From contig JAQBPX010000028.1 of NCBI GenBank assembly GCA_028287305.1, positions 62,001 to 126,000 of the forward strand: a DNA stretch of 64,000 nucleotides, given 5' to 3'. The DNA comes from Gemmatimonadota bacterium (GTDB taxonomy: Bacteria; Gemmatimonadota; Gemmatimonadetes; Gemmatimonadales; Gemmatimonadaceae). This document shows, piece after piece, positions 55,461-64,000 of the stretch (position 1 is its first letter; every line of letters begins with the position of its first letter). The translations under genes were made by a program, and so were the position numbers. The notes beneath the pieces were generated by a model. It saw only the letters and a program-made list of their open reading frames with translations, ran no database searches and was not told the origin of the DNA.

Positions 55461-56630
55461 CTAATTCCTCGTAAGCTTGATGGTGACGTCCTCCGAGAGT
55501 CCTTCGGCACTCGTGAGTGTGACCGTGACGTCGATCCGGCCTTTCTGCACGGTGAGATGCTCCGCGGTGAACACGATGAGCCGTCCCCACGGTATTCCCG
55601 TACCACCGGGTCCTTCCTTTTTCCAGCTGCCGCATCCCCCGGCGCGGGAGCTGACCGCCTTCGTCTCCGCGCTCCCTCGCGACATGGCCTCCACGCTGAG
55701 CGAGAAGACCTTGATGTTCGGGTCCGGCTCGCGGGTAATGCGCAGCTTCACCCGTCGCAGGATCCCCTTCGCCGACGCCGTGGACTCGGTGGCATCGATG
55801 ATGTCATCCGACACGTTGCTCACGTAGCCGGAGTCGCTGACCACTCCGTTCTTGTCCTGCGGGAAGCAGCCCTTGCTCCCCCACCTCGATTCCTCGATAC
55901 CCTTCGACGTCAACTCCGACGAGCCTTCGGTATCGATGTACGGCGGCTCGCCGGGCTTTCCGTGGGAAATCACGAACTTCCATGTGTCCTGCTCGTGCTG
56001 GTCGAGCTTCGAGATCTGCTGGCCGGTCGGATCTCCGTTCGGCTCCACCACATTCTTGTGCACGTTTGCCGTCCGCGAGTAGTCGAGGGTGCCGACCCAC
56101 GGGCAGATGTCATACTCCATCGCCCGCAGAGGCGCGAGGATCCCCTCCACGAAGTCATGTGCGCTCCAGTTCCACCCGTCGGCATCCATGCGATTGCGCA
56201 TTGGCACCTTGCCGGTCGCCACGTTGTACATCGTCGCCGAGGCGTAGCGGCCCGGTGATTCGTGCGTGGTGCCGGTGGAGCCGAACTCGAGGCTGATCAC
56301 GATCTCGGCCCCGACCAGTTCCGCAATGCGCTCGGTCATGTCCTCCGCGCTTCCCGAGATGAGCGCCTTTTCGCGGTCGTTGTTGGCCATCATCACGACG
56401 TCGTCAACCGTTCGCACGTTGGCGCACGGGAAGAGCTCGCGGACCTGCTGCTCGACCTGCGCGTAGATCGCATCGGCCGCCGCGGCATTCACGTTGCGCA
56501 CGAGCTTCGGTCGCAGCAACAGGATGCGGAACTGCTTCGGCGCGCCTGCCGCACGAGCGGGGGCGTTCGGCGTCGCGCCCGGGACGAGCAGCGAGAGTGC
56601 ACACATCAGCGTGGTGAGTCGGGGCATCAT
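55461..56630 (-). CDS. Exported protein with CsgG/LpoB/TolB-N-like N-terminal domain
   Basis: A 389-residue exported protein and last gene of the five-gene overlapping operon. After the signal peptide, FRILLLRPKLVRNVNAAAADAIYAQVEQQV ... VRTVDD ... ERIAELVGAEIVISLEF has the pattern of CsgG/LpoB/TolB-N domains. The second half is a Gly/Ser-rich region with strands (RVKLRITREPDPNIKVFSLSVEA) and ends in a beta-rich stretch (GRIDVTVTLTSAEGL). The start at 56630 overlaps the preceding stop by 4 bp (ATGA). Role unknown; the N-terminal domain type often acts in envelope assembly or as lipoprotein activator. Confidence 0.65.
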   Translation of the reverse strand: MMPRLTTLMCALSLLVPGATPNAPARAAGAPKQFRILLLRPKLVRNVNAAAADAIYAQVEQQVRELFPCANVRTVDDVVMMANNDREKALISGSAEDMTERIAELVGAEIVISLEFGSTGTTHESPGRYASATMYNVATGKVPMRNRMDADGWNWSAHDFVEGILAPLRAMEYDICPWVGTLDYSRTANVHKNVVEPNGDPTGQQISKLDQHEQDTWKFVISHGKPGEPPYIDTEGSSELTSKGIEESRWGSKGCFPQDKNGVVSDSGYVSNVSDDIIDATESTASAKGILRRVKLRITREPDPNIKVFSLSVEAMSRGSAETKAVSSRAGGCGSWKKEGPGGTGIPWGRLIVFTAEHLTVQKGRIDVTVTLTSAEGLSEDVTIKLTRN

Positions 56631-57172
56631 GGCTTCATCCTCGCCGCGTTGAACGTTCCCTTGAGCGTGACGACGATGTCCTTGTCGTCGGCATCGTTGC
56701 CGCACAGGCGAAGCTCGAACCGACCGGACACAGCGGCCGCGGTCGCGCTCGAGATCGAAACGGTTCCCGACTGCCCGCCGGCAAGCCACGTCGGCGTCAG
56801 CGGTGGGCCCCCTCGAAGGGTCACCGCCACGTCGCTCCGGGGCGGCGGCGGCGCGTCGTCGTCCGGTTCTTCGGGTGGGTCATCGTCTTCGCACGGCGAT
56901 TCATGGATCGTCAGCACGCCAGGGTGTGCCGAGGGCGCGCCGACTGGACGCTCGATGACGATCGTGGCACGGGCCGCTGCACTGCCAGCGCTGCTGAGGA
57001 CGACGAGCAGCGAGCCATCGGGCGCCACGCGGAACGCTGCGCGGCCCTCGAGGTGCGCGGGCGACGCGCCGGTCATTGTCGCTTCGAAGCAGTTACTCGT
57101 GCACGCCGCCGGCATCGGAGACCTGGCGAGCGCGAGCAGGGCCAGTGCGGCGAGTGTGTTGATCTGGCGCAT
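56627..57172 (-). CDS. Exported hypothetical protein with acidic/proline linker
   Basis: A 181-residue protein with a signal peptide (MRQINTLAALALLALARSPMPAA) and a Cys pair soon after (CTSNCFEA). Two beta-rich parts flank an Asp/Glu/Pro linker (PCEDDDPPEEPDDDAPPPP). The second part (VAVTLRGGPPLTPTWLAGG ... SGRFELRLCG) resembles the ends of its operon neighbours. Starts one base inside the stop of the upstream gene (TGATG). No family recognised. Confidence 0.6.
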   Translation of the reverse strand: MRQINTLAALALLALARSPMPAACTSNCFEATMTGASPAHLEGRAAFRVAPDGSLLVVLSSAGSAAARATIVIERPVGAPSAHPGVLTIHESPCEDDDPPEEPDDDAPPPPRSDVAVTLRGGPPLTPTWLAGGQSGTVSISSATAAAVSGRFELRLCGNDADDKDIVVTLKGTFNAARMKP

Positions 57173-58545
57173 CAGCAGTGCGCCGGCAGGTCGGTGAACG
57201 TCGCCGTCAGCTTGGCGCCCTTCGTCTCGCCCGATTGGTCGATGCCATCTGCGACAATCGTGAGGGACCCACTGAACGTCTTGCCGGCCTTCGTGATCGT
57301 CAGCGTGCCGCCGGTGGCCGAGAACGAGTTCGCGGACGTGCCGCTCCGGGAGAAGCCTACGGTGATCGTGGACGAGCCTTCCACGGCGATCGGGTAACTG
57401 CCCGGGCGCAGCCGCGTGTTGTTCCCAGTGATCAGGCCGACGCCGCCTTCGCCGGTGAGCTGGATGACGAATAGACTCTCGCCGCCGACCATGCAGACGG
57501 CGCCGGTGCCGCTCAGGGGGCCTGTCGGTGTCGTGGCCACGAACGTCCCGGCCGCGGCGAGCTCACGCTTCTCCCCGGCCGGTGGTACGGGACTGAGGCC
57601 GAGGGTCGTGGTGGTGACGGTGCCGGGTGGGAGGTGTCCCTTGCGGTTCCAGCGTTCGACATACATCTCGAATTCCTCGACCGCGAAGCCCTTCGAACCG
57701 ACGGCGTGTCGTCGGGCGACGATTCCGACGCCGGTCGCGTCCATCTGGAGCACGGCCGGTGGGGCGAGCGTGGGAGGGCGAAGCACGAGGGAAAACGTCC
57801 GCTCCGCCTGCGGCGTCGGAGAGGCACTCGAGCCGATGGTGGCCGAGAACCACTTCTCGAGTTCGAGACCGCGAGGGATCGACGTCGTGATCCGGATGTT
57901 CGGATGGTCGAAGCCAGGTCGATTCTCGCCCCTGATGAAGTCGCCCTGGAGCTGTACCGAGTCGAGTGTCACTGCCTGAATGGTCTGGCCATCGACCAGA
58001 ACCTGGAAGTTGGCGCGGAGGCAGTCATTTCGATCGGTCGAAGCCGGGATCTTGGTCGACGAAGGGGTGACCGGCGCGTATGAGCCCGGACGAAGGACCA
58101 CGGTCACGTTGCAGGCATCCTTCGACGAGGCATCGAAGGCGCCGAATGTCACGGAGAGGACCTGCGCGTCGACGGCCCTCGAGGTGAGCGTCGGCGTGCC
58201 GTTGAAATCGGTCGTCACGACATCGAAGGTCGTGCGCTGTCCGTCCAGGAAGGCGTCGAGCATCTGGATGAACGCCGCGTTCGGCCACTGGAACGTGACC
58301 TCGATGTCGTCCTGTACCACCCGTTGTCCCAGCTTCTTGTCCCGCGTTCCAAACTCGTCGGGCCCCTGTGCCTCCACGACGCCGTAGCGTGCCCCGCCCC
58401 TCAACGTCTTGACGGGGAGAATCGCAGAGCTGCCGACCTGGACGAACACCTTGGCAACCGTGTACGTACGTTCGTCCGCGGCCGCTCCCCCGGATCGCAT
58501 CGCCAGCGGCGAGATGGCCACCAGCACCATCCAGAAGCGCCTCAT
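57172..58545 (-). CDS. Exported protein with two phage tail-tube (gp19)-like segments
   Basis: A 457-residue exported protein. Residues about 28-155 and 176-297 each follow the pattern of T4 gp19/Pvc1 tail-tube domains: a start like FQVLVDGQTIQAVTLDSV, a middle with LELEKWFSATI or AFIQMLDAFLDG, and an end like GFAVEEFEMYVER or FDASSKDACNVTVVL. The remainder (about 330-457) is beta-rich (GKTFSGSLTIVADG). A signal peptide and no other phage genes argue against a prophage; it may be an envelope or extracellular tube-like protein. The gp19 relation is my reading of weak patterns. Overlaps both neighbours (4 bp, 1 bp). Confidence 0.5.
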   Translation of the reverse strand: MRRFWMVLVAISPLAMRSGGAAADERTYTVAKVFVQVGSSAILPVKTLRGGARYGVVEAQGPDEFGTRDKKLGQRVVQDDIEVTFQWPNAAFIQMLDAFLDGQRTTFDVVTTDFNGTPTLTSRAVDAQVLSVTFGAFDASSKDACNVTVVLRPGSYAPVTPSSTKIPASTDRNDCLRANFQVLVDGQTIQAVTLDSVQLQGDFIRGENRPGFDHPNIRITTSIPRGLELEKWFSATIGSSASPTPQAERTFSLVLRPPTLAPPAVLQMDATGVGIVARRHAVGSKGFAVEEFEMYVERWNRKGHLPPGTVTTTTLGLSPVPPAGEKRELAAAGTFVATTPTGPLSGTGAVCMVGGESLFVIQLTGEGGVGLITGNNTRLRPGSYPIAVEGSSTITVGFSRSGTSANSFSATGGTLTITKAGKTFSGSLTIVADGIDQSGETKGAKLTATFTDLPAHC

Positions 58546-59039
58546 TTCGGCGGCCCCTTCGCCGCGCCCTCACACCCCGCGGCCTGGCCTGCGTCGAACG
58601 TCCCTTCCGCTCGCACCACCTTGCCTGCGCCACCCTTGGCCGCGGCGGAGAACTTGAAGCTGCCCGTGACGTGCGTCGCGTCGATGCGGCTGAACGTCAC
58701 GGTGCCCTCCGTCGCCTCGTAGCGCGTCCACCGCACGGGTTCCTTCCCCGTGGTCTTGTCGGTCACCCCGGCCGTCACCACGCCATCGCCGATCACATGG
58801 CTGCCCGAGGTGGGTGCGCCCTTCGACGACGCAATCTTCACCGCCCATTGCTCGTTGTTCGCCGCGAAGGCGAAGACGCTGATGGTCATCTTCCCGAACG
58901 TGGCGCTCGTGGTGCAGAAGCCTCCGTCGTGCATCTCGACGCTGCCGCTCTTGCCCCCCGAGAGCGTCATGCTCACGCGTCCCCCGGAGGCGAGCGCCAG
59001 CGACGCAAGCGCCGCGAGCATCATCGCGCGCGCGCTCAT
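58542..59039 (-). CDS. Exported beta-rich hypothetical protein (DUF6252-like pattern)
   Basis: A 165-residue exported protein. After the signal peptide it is beta-rich, with TVTFSRIDATHVTGSFKFSA and VVRAEGTFDAG, a pattern like the small secreted DUF6252-type proteins of Bacteroidota. Two cysteines (GGFCTTS, AGCEGA) could pair. It overlaps the OmpA-like gene upstream and the tail-tube-like gene downstream by 4 bp each, so expression is tightly coupled. Confidence 0.55.
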   Translation of the reverse strand: MSARAMMLAALASLALASGGRVSMTLSGGKSGSVEMHDGGFCTTSATFGKMTISVFAFAANNEQWAVKIASSKGAPTSGSHVIGDGVVTAGVTDKTTGKEPVRWTRYEATEGTVTFSRIDATHVTGSFKFSAAAKGGAGKVVRAEGTFDAGQAAGCEGAAKGPPK

Positions 59040-60400
59040 GGGACCTTCACCAGCTCGACGCGACGATTGGCCTGGCGTCCTTCCGGCGTGGTGTTGAGGG
59101 CGACCGGCTTGCCCTGCCCCATGCCGCGCGGCGTGAGGCGACCCTCTCCCACGTGCAGCGTGCCAGTGAGATACGCCACGATCGCCTGCGCGCGCTTCTG
59201 CGACAGTGCGAGGTTCGCCGCGGGCGTGCCCGAATTGTCGGTGTGCCCTTCGACCACCAGCTTGAGGTCCGCATGCTCGGACAGCATGTCACCGATGATC
59301 TTCAGCGTGGGCGTCGACTCGCCACGAATACGGTCGCTGCCCACGTCGAACAGGATGCCCTGCGTGGCCACGTGGCCATCGGCGAGCAGCGCGTCATACA
59401 GCTTCTTGCCCCCCGCATTCACGCTCAGGTTGCCGATGAGCGGAAAGGCCTGCTCGGTCGGCCCGTCGTACTCGAAGATGATCTTGTTCGCGCGCCCGAA
59501 GTCGGCGTTCGGGATGTTCGCGATGCGCTTCTCATCCATGTACACCTTCACGTAGCGACCATCCGCCTCCATGCGGATGTGGAAGACGCGGCTGTTGTCT
59601 TCCTTCTCGCCGCCGAACATGTCGGGGTACTGCGTGCGCGGATCCACCAGCGATCCCTCGGTGCTCTTCGCGCGCGTCACGCCCGCCGTGGGTCCCGTGA
59701 AGAGCACGGTGGCCACGTCGCGATCCGGGGTCTGGATCCCCAGCTTGTCCGCCCCGGCCGCCGAGTAGAACGCGAACCCATTCCACGGAATGGTTGCGTC
59801 GAACTCCATGGTGAAGCGCTGCCCCAGCTTCTCGGGCAGCGGGACGGCGAAGATCGTCGGGCTGCTCATCCGCAGCCAGCGGCCGCCCTTCCACTCCACC
59901 ACCTCGGCGTTGCCACTCACCAGCTCGAGGCGCTGCGGGAAGTTGCCCACGCGGTCCTTCGAAAAGTCCTCCGAGAAGAGCACGCGCTCACCCGGCACGA
60001 AGTCGAAGTTGCTCCAGGCGCCCTGGCCCGGGGCGCCCGCCTGCTTCGGCGCGTCTGCGCTGCCTTCGCCCGAGGCGGGAGCCGCCGCGGCAGGCGCCAC
60101 GCGTGCAGGAGAGTCCTTCGGCTGCTTCGACGGCGGCAGCACGGTGCCTGAGCTGTCCGTGAGCACCACCTTCTTGCCCGCCTCCTTCGCGCGCTTCGGG
60201 CAGTCCGCATCGCCCACGATGCATGCGAACGCCCCGTCGAACTCCTCGAGCACTCGATCCTCCGCCTGCTCGACCTTTTGCTCGGCGCGCTCCTTCACCT
60301 TCTGCTTGAGCCGATCGCCCAGCCCCTGTGCCTGAACGCCCGGCAGGGCGAGAACGAGAAGGGCCAGTACAACTAACGAAGTACGTAACGAGCGTTTCAT
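59036..60400 (-). CDS. OmpA family protein with concanavalin-like N-terminal domain
   Basis: A 454-residue envelope protein, first gene of the five-gene operon. Signal peptide, a short Lys/Glu-rich helix (DRLKQKVKERAEQKVEQAED), an Ala/Pro linker, a laminin-G/concanavalin-like beta domain (about 130-315: VLFSEDFSKDRVGNFPQRLELVSG ...), and a C-terminal OmpA peptidoglycan-binding domain (LKLVVEGHTDNSGTPAANLALSQKRAQAI ... RRVEL). It probably anchors a surface or periplasmic complex to peptidoglycan. GAGG ribosome-binding site before the ATG at 60400. Confidence 0.88.
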   Translation of the reverse strand: MKRSLRTSLVVLALLVLALPGVQAQGLGDRLKQKVKERAEQKVEQAEDRVLEEFDGAFACIVGDADCPKRAKEAGKKVVLTDSSGTVLPPSKQPKDSPARVAPAAAAPASGEGSADAPKQAGAPGQGAWSNFDFVPGERVLFSEDFSKDRVGNFPQRLELVSGNAEVVEWKGGRWLRMSSPTIFAVPLPEKLGQRFTMEFDATIPWNGFAFYSAAGADKLGIQTPDRDVATVLFTGPTAGVTRAKSTEGSLVDPRTQYPDMFGGEKEDNSRVFHIRMEADGRYVKVYMDEKRIANIPNADFGRANKIIFEYDGPTEQAFPLIGNLSVNAGGKKLYDALLADGHVATQGILFDVGSDRIRGESTPTLKIIGDMLSEHADLKLVVEGHTDNSGTPAANLALSQKRAQAIVAYLTGTLHVGEGRLTPRGMGQGKPVALNTTPEGRQANRRVELVKVP

Positions 60401-60494
60401 GACGGAACCTCGGGGGGGTGGGAGCATCGGGACTTGCCTATCCAGCCAGCGCGGATACGATTGCTTCGGCGCGTTATTCCCGTGTTTCGCCAGC
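60401..60494. other. 5' spacer of the OmpA operon
   Basis: Contains the Shine-Dalgarno (GAGG) and a G8 run (60411-60418, complement C8 in the mRNA). No ORF; no clear -10/-35 pair was seen on the minus strand. Confidence 0.35.
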
Positions 60495-60514
60495 CGTTAC
60501 CTGCGCAGGTAACG
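60495..60514. promoter_or_regulatory. Perfect 20-bp palindrome, probable operator
   Basis: CGTTACCTGC followed directly by its reverse complement, with no spacer. It lies 31 bp before the BTAD regulator gene and 95 bp before the OmpA operon, in the region that must contain both promoters, so it is a good candidate for the binding site of a dimeric regulator. SARP/BTAD proteins typically bind direct repeats, so the binder may be another protein. Confidence 0.6.
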
Positions 60515-60545
60515 CCCGGAATTCTCCCGTTTCCCGCACGAAAGC

Positions 60546-63389
60546 GTGATCCACCTCAGGTTGCTGGGCACCGTGGACGCGCGGGACGACCTCGGCGCGC
60601 CGCTCAAGCGGATCATCGCGCAGCCCAAGCGGCTGGCGCTGCTGGCGTACCTGGCGCTTGGAAATGGCCAGCTTCGCATGCGCGACCTGCTCCTCGCCCA
60701 GTTCTGGCCGGAGCTCGACACCACCCACGCGCGAGCGGCGCTCCGCCAGGCGCTGCATCACCTGCGTCGCGACCTTGGGGAGGGTGCGATCACCGGTGAG
60801 GGTGAAGGCCTCGCGATGAACATGGCCCTTGTGCAGTGCGACGCCTGCGACTTCGCGCGACATGTGACCGCGGGCGACGATGCAGCAGCCCTCGACTGCT
60901 ACGGCGGCACCCTGCTCGACGGCGTGCACGTGAGCGATGCCTCCACGGAATGGGAAGCGTGGCTCGATGGCGAGCGCGCCAGGCTGCGCGACATGGCGCT
61001 GGCCGCGGCGCGGCGCCTCGTCTCCGCGGCGCGAGCGCGCGGCGACCTGGAGGGCGCGGTGACGCTCGCTCGTCGTGCCTGCCAGCTGGCGCCGGACGAC
61101 GACGCGACCGCCTGCGCGCTCGTGAGCGCACTTTCCGCACAGGGTGACGCGTGCGGCGCGCTGCGCGTCCACGAGGCGTTCGCCAGGCGGATGCGGCGCG
61201 AGTTCGAGCTCGACGTCTCGCCGGAGATGACCGCGCTGGTCGCGCGCATTCGCAGCGAGGAGCGGTCGGCACCGGGCATCATCACGCCGGTGGAGGCGGC
61301 GGCGATCATCTCGGCCCCGCACGCGGTGCGGAGCACCGAGCGAAGCTGGCCGAGGAAGCGCGCACTGGCGGTGGCAGTGATGGCGATGGCCGCATTCGCT
61401 GCAGCGCTCGCATGGCGGGCCAGCCATGCGCCGGAACCCACGGTGCTCGCCATCGGCCTCATTCGCGACCACACCGGCTCGCCGGAGCTTGCGGCTGCAG
61501 TGAGCGAGCTGCTCGCAACGGACATGGCACGCGACGCGGGGTCTCGCGTCATCAGCACCCCGCGCATGTTCGAGCTGCTCACGCAGGTGGACAGCGCGGG
61601 CGGCGAGCGCCAGCGCATGGCTCGCGCTGCGCGACTGGCCGGCGCCGACGAATTCCTGGAGGGTGCACTCTACCGCGACTCCACCGGCCTTCGGCTGGAG
61701 CTCGACCGCGTGGACCTCCGCACCGGTCGCGCGGTGAACTCGCGCACGATTTCGGGCGCCGATCCATTCGTGCTCGCGGAGCGCGCGACGGGCGGCGTGC
61801 TCGGCACCATGCGCATCGGCCCGCCGCGCGGGCGACTGCAGGACGTCGTCGCCAACTCTCCCATGGCGCTGCGCTTCTACCAGGAGGGAGTGCGCGCTCG
61901 ATCGCAGAACGACATGGCGGCGGCCAAGCGCTTTTTCGCCGCCGCGGTGGCGGAGGACTCCTCCTTCGCGATGGCCACCTTTGCGCTCGCCGTGATGCAG
62001 GACTCGGTGGGCCCGCTGCACTACCGGGCGCTCCACCTGGCCGAGCGGACTTCCGATCGTGAACGCCTCCTGATCCAGGCCACGCTCGCTCACACCTTCG
62101 ACGATCCGGCGGCGCTCGCATTTGCCGAGACGCTGGCCGTGCGCTATCCGTCCGAGCCGGACGGCGCGCTGATGCTCGGCCAGGCGCTGGTCTATGAGGG
62201 CCGGCCCGCCGAGGCGATCCCGCCGTTGCGCCAGGTGATCGCCATGGACTCGGCGAGCCTGCGCTCGAGCGACGCCTGCCGCGCGTGCGAGGCCTACTCC
62301 GAGCTGGCGTCGGCGTACACCCACATGGATTCGATGCAGGCAGCGGAGCGCGTGGCGCGGGAGTACCATGCGCGCGCGCCGGCCCGGGTGCAGTCGCTCT
62401 ATCCACTGATCGACATCCTCGACGACCAGCGGCACTTCGACGAGGTGCGCGCCCTGCTCGGACAGATGGAGGTTGCCAACGGCTCCGCGCTCGGCGAGTA
62501 CGGACACCGGGCGGACCTCCTGATCAAGGAAGGTCGATTCGGCGAGGCCGAGGCCTACCTGCAGCGCGTGATAGAATCGACGCATGGCGACGACCGCGCG
62601 AACGCGCAGTGGGGATATACCATCCTCCTGCGCAACGAGGGACGATATCGCGAGGCGCTCGCGCTCGCCGAGGTGCTGCGCCAGCGCGACGCCCGCCCGC
62701 CGGCGGCATTCGCCCAGCGATACTGGAGCGGCGGGATGCGCGCAATGATCCTGCACGACATGGGACGCTACGCCGAGGTGATTGCGCTGCGAGATTCTTC
62801 CATGCGGACGCCCTATGGTTCGACGCTCACGCGCAAGTCACGCAGCCTTGCCGGCGAGATGACGCAGGCGGCCGCGGCGCGCGCGGAGATGGGTGACACC
62901 GCGGGGCTGCGGACAATCGCCGAGCAGGTCGAGTTTCACGGGAGCCGCACCGGATATGGAATGGTGCGCCGGTTCCATCATTATGTTCGCGGCCTTCGGT
63001 ACGGACTGCTGGGGCGGCACGAGGACGCCGTGCGCGAGCTGCGCGCGTCCATCTTCTCCCCGGTCACGGGCTTCGTGCGCGAGAACTATGAACTGGGCAA
63101 GGAACTACTGGCCGCCGGACGCCCGGCCGAGGCGGCGTACTGGTTCGACGCCGGGTTGCGTGGGCCGCTTGGCGCTGGTGGCCTGGGCGTCACCCGACCG
63201 AAGCTCGAGTTGATGCTCGGGCGCGCCCGCGAGCGGATGGGCGACACGCTGGGTGCCGTCGCCAGCTACGAGTATGCGATGGCAGCCTGGGAGCACGCCG
63301 ATCCGGTCGTGCATCCCATGCGCGCGGAGGCGGCGAGCCGCGTTCAGGCACTCCGCGCGGTGAGGGTGAAGAACTCCACGATGCGCTGA
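60546..63389 (+). CDS. Membrane-anchored BTAD regulator with TolB-N-like and TPR domains
   Basis: A 947-residue one-component regulator. A winged-helix DNA-binding domain (about 1-90: [32 protein letters not shown]) and a BTAD helical domain (about 95-240) precede one transmembrane helix (about 272-290). The outer part has a TolB-N-like domain (about 298-405, [12 protein letters not shown] ... [11 protein letters not shown]) and then many TPR helices to the end. This layout resembles CadC-like or SARP-type regulators that sense envelope conditions. It is divergent from the exported five-gene operon, which it likely controls (inference). GTG start; a weak AAAG is the only ribosome-binding-site candidate. 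Confidence 0.85.
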   Translation: MIHLRLLGTVDARDDLGAPLKRIIAQPKRLALLAYLALGNGQLRMRDLLLAQFWPELDTTHARAALRQALHHLRRDLGEGAITGEGEGLAMNMALVQCDACDFARHVTAGDDAAALDCYGGTLLDGVHVSDASTEWEAWLDGERARLRDMALAAARRLVSAARARGDLEGAVTLARRACQLAPDDDATACALVSALSAQGDACGALRVHEAFARRMRREFELDVSPEMTALVARIRSEERSAPGIITPVEAAAIISAPHAVRSTERSWPRKRALAVAVMAMAAFAAALAWRASHAPEPTVLAIGLIRDHTGSPELAAAVSELLATDMARDAGSRVISTPRMFELLTQVDSAGGERQRMARAARLAGADEFLEGALYRDSTGLRLELDRVDLRTGRAVNSRTISGADPFVLAERATGGVLGTMRIGPPRGRLQDVVANSPMALRFYQEGVRARSQNDMAAAKRFFAAAVAEDSSFAMATFALAVMQDSVGPLHYRALHLAERTSDRERLLIQATLAHTFDDPAALAFAETLAVRYPSEPDGALMLGQALVYEGRPAEAIPPLRQVIAMDSASLRSSDACRACEAYSELASAYTHMDSMQAAERVAREYHARAPARVQSLYPLIDILDDQRHFDEVRALLGQMEVANGSALGEYGHRADLLIKEGRFGEAEAYLQRVIESTHGDDRANAQWGYTILLRNEGRYREALALAEVLRQRDARPPAAFAQRYWSGGMRAMILHDMGRYAEVIALRDSSMRTPYGSTLTRKSRSLAGEMTQAAAARAEMGDTAGLRTIAEQVEFHGSRTGYGMVRRFHHYVRGLRYGLLGRHEDAVRELRASIFSPVTGFVRENYELGKELLAAGRPAEAAYWFDAGLRGPLGAGGLGVTRPKLELMLGRARERMGDTLGAVASYEYAMAAWEHADPVVHPMRAEAASRVQALRAVRVKNSTMR

Positions 63390-64000
63390 AGCGACTCGGC
63401 CTGGCTCGCCATCTCCTCGGCGGTCGAGGCCAGCTGCTCCGCGGCGGATGCCGTCTGCTGGGTGATGGAATCCACCTGGCTCATGGCGCCGTTGATCTGC
63501 GTGACGCCCACCGCCTGCTCGTGTGACGCCGCGGCGACTTCCTGCACGAGTTCGGCCGTGCGACGGATGGCCGGGACCAGCTCCCTGAGCCAGTTGCCCG
63601 AGCGCTCGGCCACGGCCACGCTGCTCACCGCCATGGCGCCGATCTCGTTGGCTGCAGACTGGCTGCGCTCCGCGAGCTTGCGCACCTCGGTGGCCACCAC
63701 GGCGAAGCCCTTGCCGTGATCGCCGGCGCGGGCGGCCTCGATGGCGGCGTTGAGCGCCAGCAGGTTGGTCTGGTAGGCGATGTCCTCGATGATCCCGATC
63801 TTCTGCGCGATCGTCTTCATCGCGGCCGTGGTCTCCTGCACCACGCGGCCGCCCTGCTCGGCGTCGGTCGCGCTCTTGAGCGCCGTCTGCTCGGTGGTGC
63901 GGCTGGACTCGGCGTTGGAGGTGATGGAGGCGTTCATCTGCTCGAGGCTGGCGGAGGTCTCCTGGACCGATGCCGCCTGCTCACTGGTGCCCTGCGAGAG
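63344..64000 (-). CDS. Methyl-accepting chemotaxis protein, C-terminal part
   Basis: The signalling domain of a chemoreceptor, open to the right edge (219 residues visible). The hairpin tip is [40 protein letters not shown], the CheA/CheW contact site. The surrounding Gln/Glu/Ala-rich coiled coil (e.g. [15 protein letters not shown]) contains likely methylation sites. The N-terminal sensor lies outside the window. The last 46 bp overlap the 3' end of the BTAD gene. Confidence 0.95.
   Translation of the reverse strand, partial: LSQGTSEQAASVQETSASLEQMNASITSNAESSRTTEQTALKSATDAEQGGRVVQETTAAMKTIAQKIGIIEDIAYQTNLLALNAAIEAARAGDHGKGFAVVATEVRKLAERSQSAANEIGAMAVSSVAVAERSGNWLRELVPAIRRTAELVQEVAAASHEQAVGVTQINGAMSQVDSITQQTASAAEQLASTAEEMASQAESLQRIVEFFTLTARSA

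Noticed and set aside
57172-58545. Prophage or type VI secretion tail
   Set aside because: No sheath, baseplate, VgrG or ATPase genes; the protein and its neighbours have signal peptides.
60474-62756. 760-residue minus-strand ORF opposite the BTAD regulator
   Set aside because: Antisense shadow without domains.

Overview
The window is a GC-rich, densely coded stretch of bacterial chromosome. Gene content points to Gemmatimonadota or a close relative (inference): a DUF5117/DUF4953 secreted zinc protease, several secreted M24, M61, S10 and tricorn-type peptidases, a very large carboxypeptidase-regulatory-like TonB-dependent receptor, and a membrane-anchored BTAD regulator with TPRs. No rRNA, tRNA, CRISPR array, transposase, integrase or phage gene was seen; it reads as core chromosome rather than a mobile island.

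Layout. 1-6.2 kb: an OPT oligopeptide transporter running off the left edge, divergent from an M61 peptidase and a DUF5117 protease (peptide scavenging). 6.2-6.5 kb: repeat-rich spacer with a cloverleaf-like inverted repeat and a terminator. 6.5-9.5 kb: a four-gene type IV minor-pilin operon (FimT/GspH-, PilV-, PilW-, PilX-like). 9.7-16.9 kb: fatty-acid degradation, with a FadN-like dehydrogenase/hydratase and FadA-like thiolase (+) facing a minus-strand SDR / acyl-CoA dehydrogenase / APH-kinase set that resembles the ACAD10/11 and Lva 4-hydroxyacyl-CoA systems. 17-23.6 kb: M24 peptidase, an AhbA-AhbB-like double Lrp/AsnC-fold protein, PAS sensor kinase, DNA glycosylase, DUF411 protein and a PlsC-like acyltransferase. 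23.8-31.9 kb: long-chain acyl-CoA ligase, FRG protein, a second sensor kinase with a small STAS-like protein, MHS-type MFS transporter, hotdog thioesterase and exported MsrA. 32-38 kb: a TonB-dependent receptor with a downstream exported propeller protein. 38.7-43 kb: MarR-ClC operon, YaeQ, methyltransferase. 43-55.4 kb: S10 peptidase, many small proteins, a tricorn-like protease, MOSC protein and a second M24 peptidase. 55.4-60.4 kb: five overlapping genes that all encode exported proteins (an OmpA/lectin protein, two small beta-rich proteins, a protein with two phage tail-tube-like segments, and a CsgG/LpoB-like protein), divergent from a membrane-anchored BTAD/TolB-N/TPR regulator with a perfect 20-bp palindrome between them. 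The window ends inside a chemoreceptor gene.

Two things stand out. The 55.4-60.4 kb operon looks like an uncharacterised envelope or secreted assembly with its own regulator. Second, many genes lack a Shine-Dalgarno sequence and instead carry a TANNNT-type -10 box 5-7 nt before the start codon, which suggests that leaderless transcription is a major expression mode in this genome. Intergenic spacers also hold several families of short degenerate tandem and inverted repeats, the largest being a roughly 250-bp hairpin-forming block at 42957-43245.
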